NCBI GenBank assembly: GCA_963969395.1
Contig: OZ017797.1
Location: forward strand, 6,014,001-6,078,000
Origin: Pseudoscleropodium purum
Taxonomy: Eukaryota; Streptophyta; Bryopsida; Hypnales; Brachytheciaceae
DNA length: 64,000 nucleotides
Reading direction: 5' to 3'
Shown: in pieces, positions 63,101-64,000 of the stretch
Layout: each line of letters begins with the position of its first letter
How positions within the stretch are numbered: the first letter of the stretch is position 1
Translations under genes and position numbers: made by a program
Notes under the pieces: generated by a model
Seen by the model: only the letters and a program-made list of their open reading frames with translations
The model's database searches: none
Told to the model about the DNA's origin: nothing

Positions 63101-63466
63101 ACATCGAGATTGATGGTTCAAGAATCGAGTAAGGTGAAAGCGAAAAGAGAAATGCAATCTTTTGCTATCTCTCTAGTGAAGAATAGGACCCCTCTTGATG
63201 AAAATGTTGCTAATTTGTCAAATAGAAAGAAAAGAAAGGTTCATATTCAAAAAGCCTTTAATCGTTCTGTGAAAGTAAAAAAAGAAAAATTAAATTCGAA
63301 AGAAGGGAGTAAACCTACTTCGAGAGAAGACTTGAAGGAGACAACAATACTTGATTCCAACAATGAAGATGACTCCGACAATGAAGATGACTCCGATAAT
63401 GAAGATTTTGAACGGAGAGCTGCAGGAGAAAGTAGTGGGGTTGAGGTTAAAGGAGATGTGGATTAG
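60102..63466 (+). pseudogene. hAT transposase with BED-like finger and long acidic/basic C-terminal tail
   Basis: The ATG at 60102 (MVAKPTGDF) was chosen because it begins just before the finger. The order is: a BED-like finger C23-x2-C26-x13-H40-x16-C57; a DUF659-like region; catalytic Asp244 in SIDGWS and Asp305 in TTDNA; C329-x2-H332; then GDTRFAS; and the dimerisation region with the third acidic residue in SCERNWS and SFVHNKSRNKL. A tail of about 400 residues follows, with an acidic run near 62165, KKRKVH (SV40-like nuclear signal) near 63227 and three EDDSDN-type repeats near the end. Stops are TAG at 61122 and TGA at 61817, 62252 and 62825. A 1-nt deletion at about 61790 changes frame. 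All five lie in an otherwise open frame of about 1,120 residues, far longer than usual plant hAT transposases of about 600-800. Confidence 0.9.
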
Positions 63467-63819
63467 CGTCCATAGGAATTGTGGAGATGTGAATTTAGAT
63501 GTTTGATTGTTTAGTTGCTTATGATATATGGAGCTCATGTTGACAAATGACAATGATTTCTTCAATCATTTTATTATAAAATTGTTTGTTTATTGATGAT
63601 ATACATCTCGCTGGATTTTAAAGTGATTTTGTTTCTAAATCAAAATGAAATTCAACAAAAAAAATTAAAAATATATTTCATATTTTAGCTTTTACATAAA
63701 TAGTGATATACAACTCTATTGAATCGCAATTGCAATATAAGAAAAATCAAAATCAAAATGACTTCACTCTCAATCTCTCATTGGTGAAAACAATCAAAAC
63801 AAAAAACCCAAAACAGGTT

Positions 63820-63959
63820 TTCTAAGCCGCCCCGTCTGTCCGCCCCGCCCGTCCGCCTTCCGACGGCGGGAGGGACGCTGCGTCTGCTAGCATCCGGACG
63901 TCCGGACGTCCAGAAAACGGACGCTATTTTAGGGCAGACGTAGAGATTCGTCAACCCTG
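63820..63959 (+). repeat. Right GC-rich subterminal array (block D)
   Basis: Contains CCGCCCCGTCTGTCCGCCCC, then CATCCGGACGTCCGGACGTC and the right terminus. GTCCGGACG is shared with the left end, a palindromic motif near both tips. The stop of the transposase frame is about 350 bp to the left. Confidence 0.75.
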
Positions 63960-63967
63960 GCCAATGC
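63960..63967. repeat. Right 8-bp target-site duplication of the hAT (GCCAATGC)
   Basis: Exact match to 54133-54140, immediately after GTCAACCCTG. Confidence 0.93.
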
Positions 63968-64000
63968 CTTCTTTGTCTAGCTTCATTATACAAAAATATT

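Larger units (their letters stand above)
54141..63959 (+). mobile_element. Complete two-gene hAT transposon, 9,819 bp, carrying a kinase-like gene
   Basis: The left end CAGGGTTGAC (54141-54150) is the exact inverse of the right end GTCAACCCTG (63950-63959). Both ends abut a perfect 8-bp duplication. CAGGG termini plus an 8-bp duplication are the hAT signature, and the encoded transposase is hAT. From left to right it holds a GC-rich array, a kinase-like gene (minus), a second array, 2.8 kb of AT-rich DNA, a third array, the transposase gene (plus), and a fourth array. Perfect terminal matches and target copies indicate recent insertion. Both genes now carry stops, so it is non-autonomous. It may be a compound of two hAT units (see the array at 56420-56769). 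Confidence 0.92.

Noticed and set aside
1..64000. CRISPR array, bacterial operons, rRNA
   Set aside because: No regularly spaced direct repeats with unique spacers, no ribosomal RNA signature, and the gene structure is eukaryotic.

Overview
The window looks like a TE-rich, AT-rich nuclear segment of a land plant, possibly a non-seed plant. The pointers are one intron-containing gene of a plant-specific family, a Ty3/gypsy chromovirus, plant-type hAT transposases, and DUF4371- and DUF7869-like remnants. The species cannot be named from sequence alone. All assignments come from reading motifs; no database search was run.

Left edge (1-5.8 kb): the 5' half of a PSK SIMULATOR-like (PSI; DUF3475/DUF668) gene on the minus strand. 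Five exons with good splice sites lie between 3461 and 421, and the gene runs off the window. A ~290 bp tandem duplication and simple-sequence DNA lie upstream of its start codon.

5.8-35 kb: mostly decayed repeats. A ~590 bp block occurs twice (5836 and 23571) and is the 3' end of a DUF7869-encoding element whose coding remnant survives at 24.0-24.6 kb. Three copies of a ~0.9-1.1 kb terminal-inverted-repeat family lie at 7.3-11.9 kb. A 189 bp foldback sits at 21.15 kb. Two different degenerate hAT-type transposase genes lie at 26.7-28.3 kb (+) and 28.6-30.7 kb (-).

35-54 kb: a truncated chromovirus (-) with a 480 bp LTR carrying a three-unit heat-shock element. A dismembered multi-exon gene (-) lies at 50.4-40.9 kb and ends in a DNA-methyltransferase-like domain. 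A 1.3 kb solo LTR with perfect TTGAA duplications sits inside it. A third hAT-like remnant lies at 50.7-52.3 kb (-).

54.1-64.0 kb, the most interesting part: a 9,819 bp hAT transposon with CAGGGTTGAC termini and a perfect 8 bp target duplication (GCCAATGC). It carries two divergently oriented genes. Rightward is a hAT transposase (BED-like finger, DUF659-like core, dimerisation domain) with an unusual ~400-residue C-terminal tail. Leftward is a protein-kinase-like gene. Four CpG-rich GTCCG arrays bracket the two genes. Both reading frames are intact apart from eight premature stops and one 1-nt frameshift. The stops are four TGA and four TAG with no TAA, as expected if methylated CG and CHG cytosines had deaminated. 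An internal terminus-like sequence beside the kinase gene suggests that two hAT units may have moved together as one compound element.
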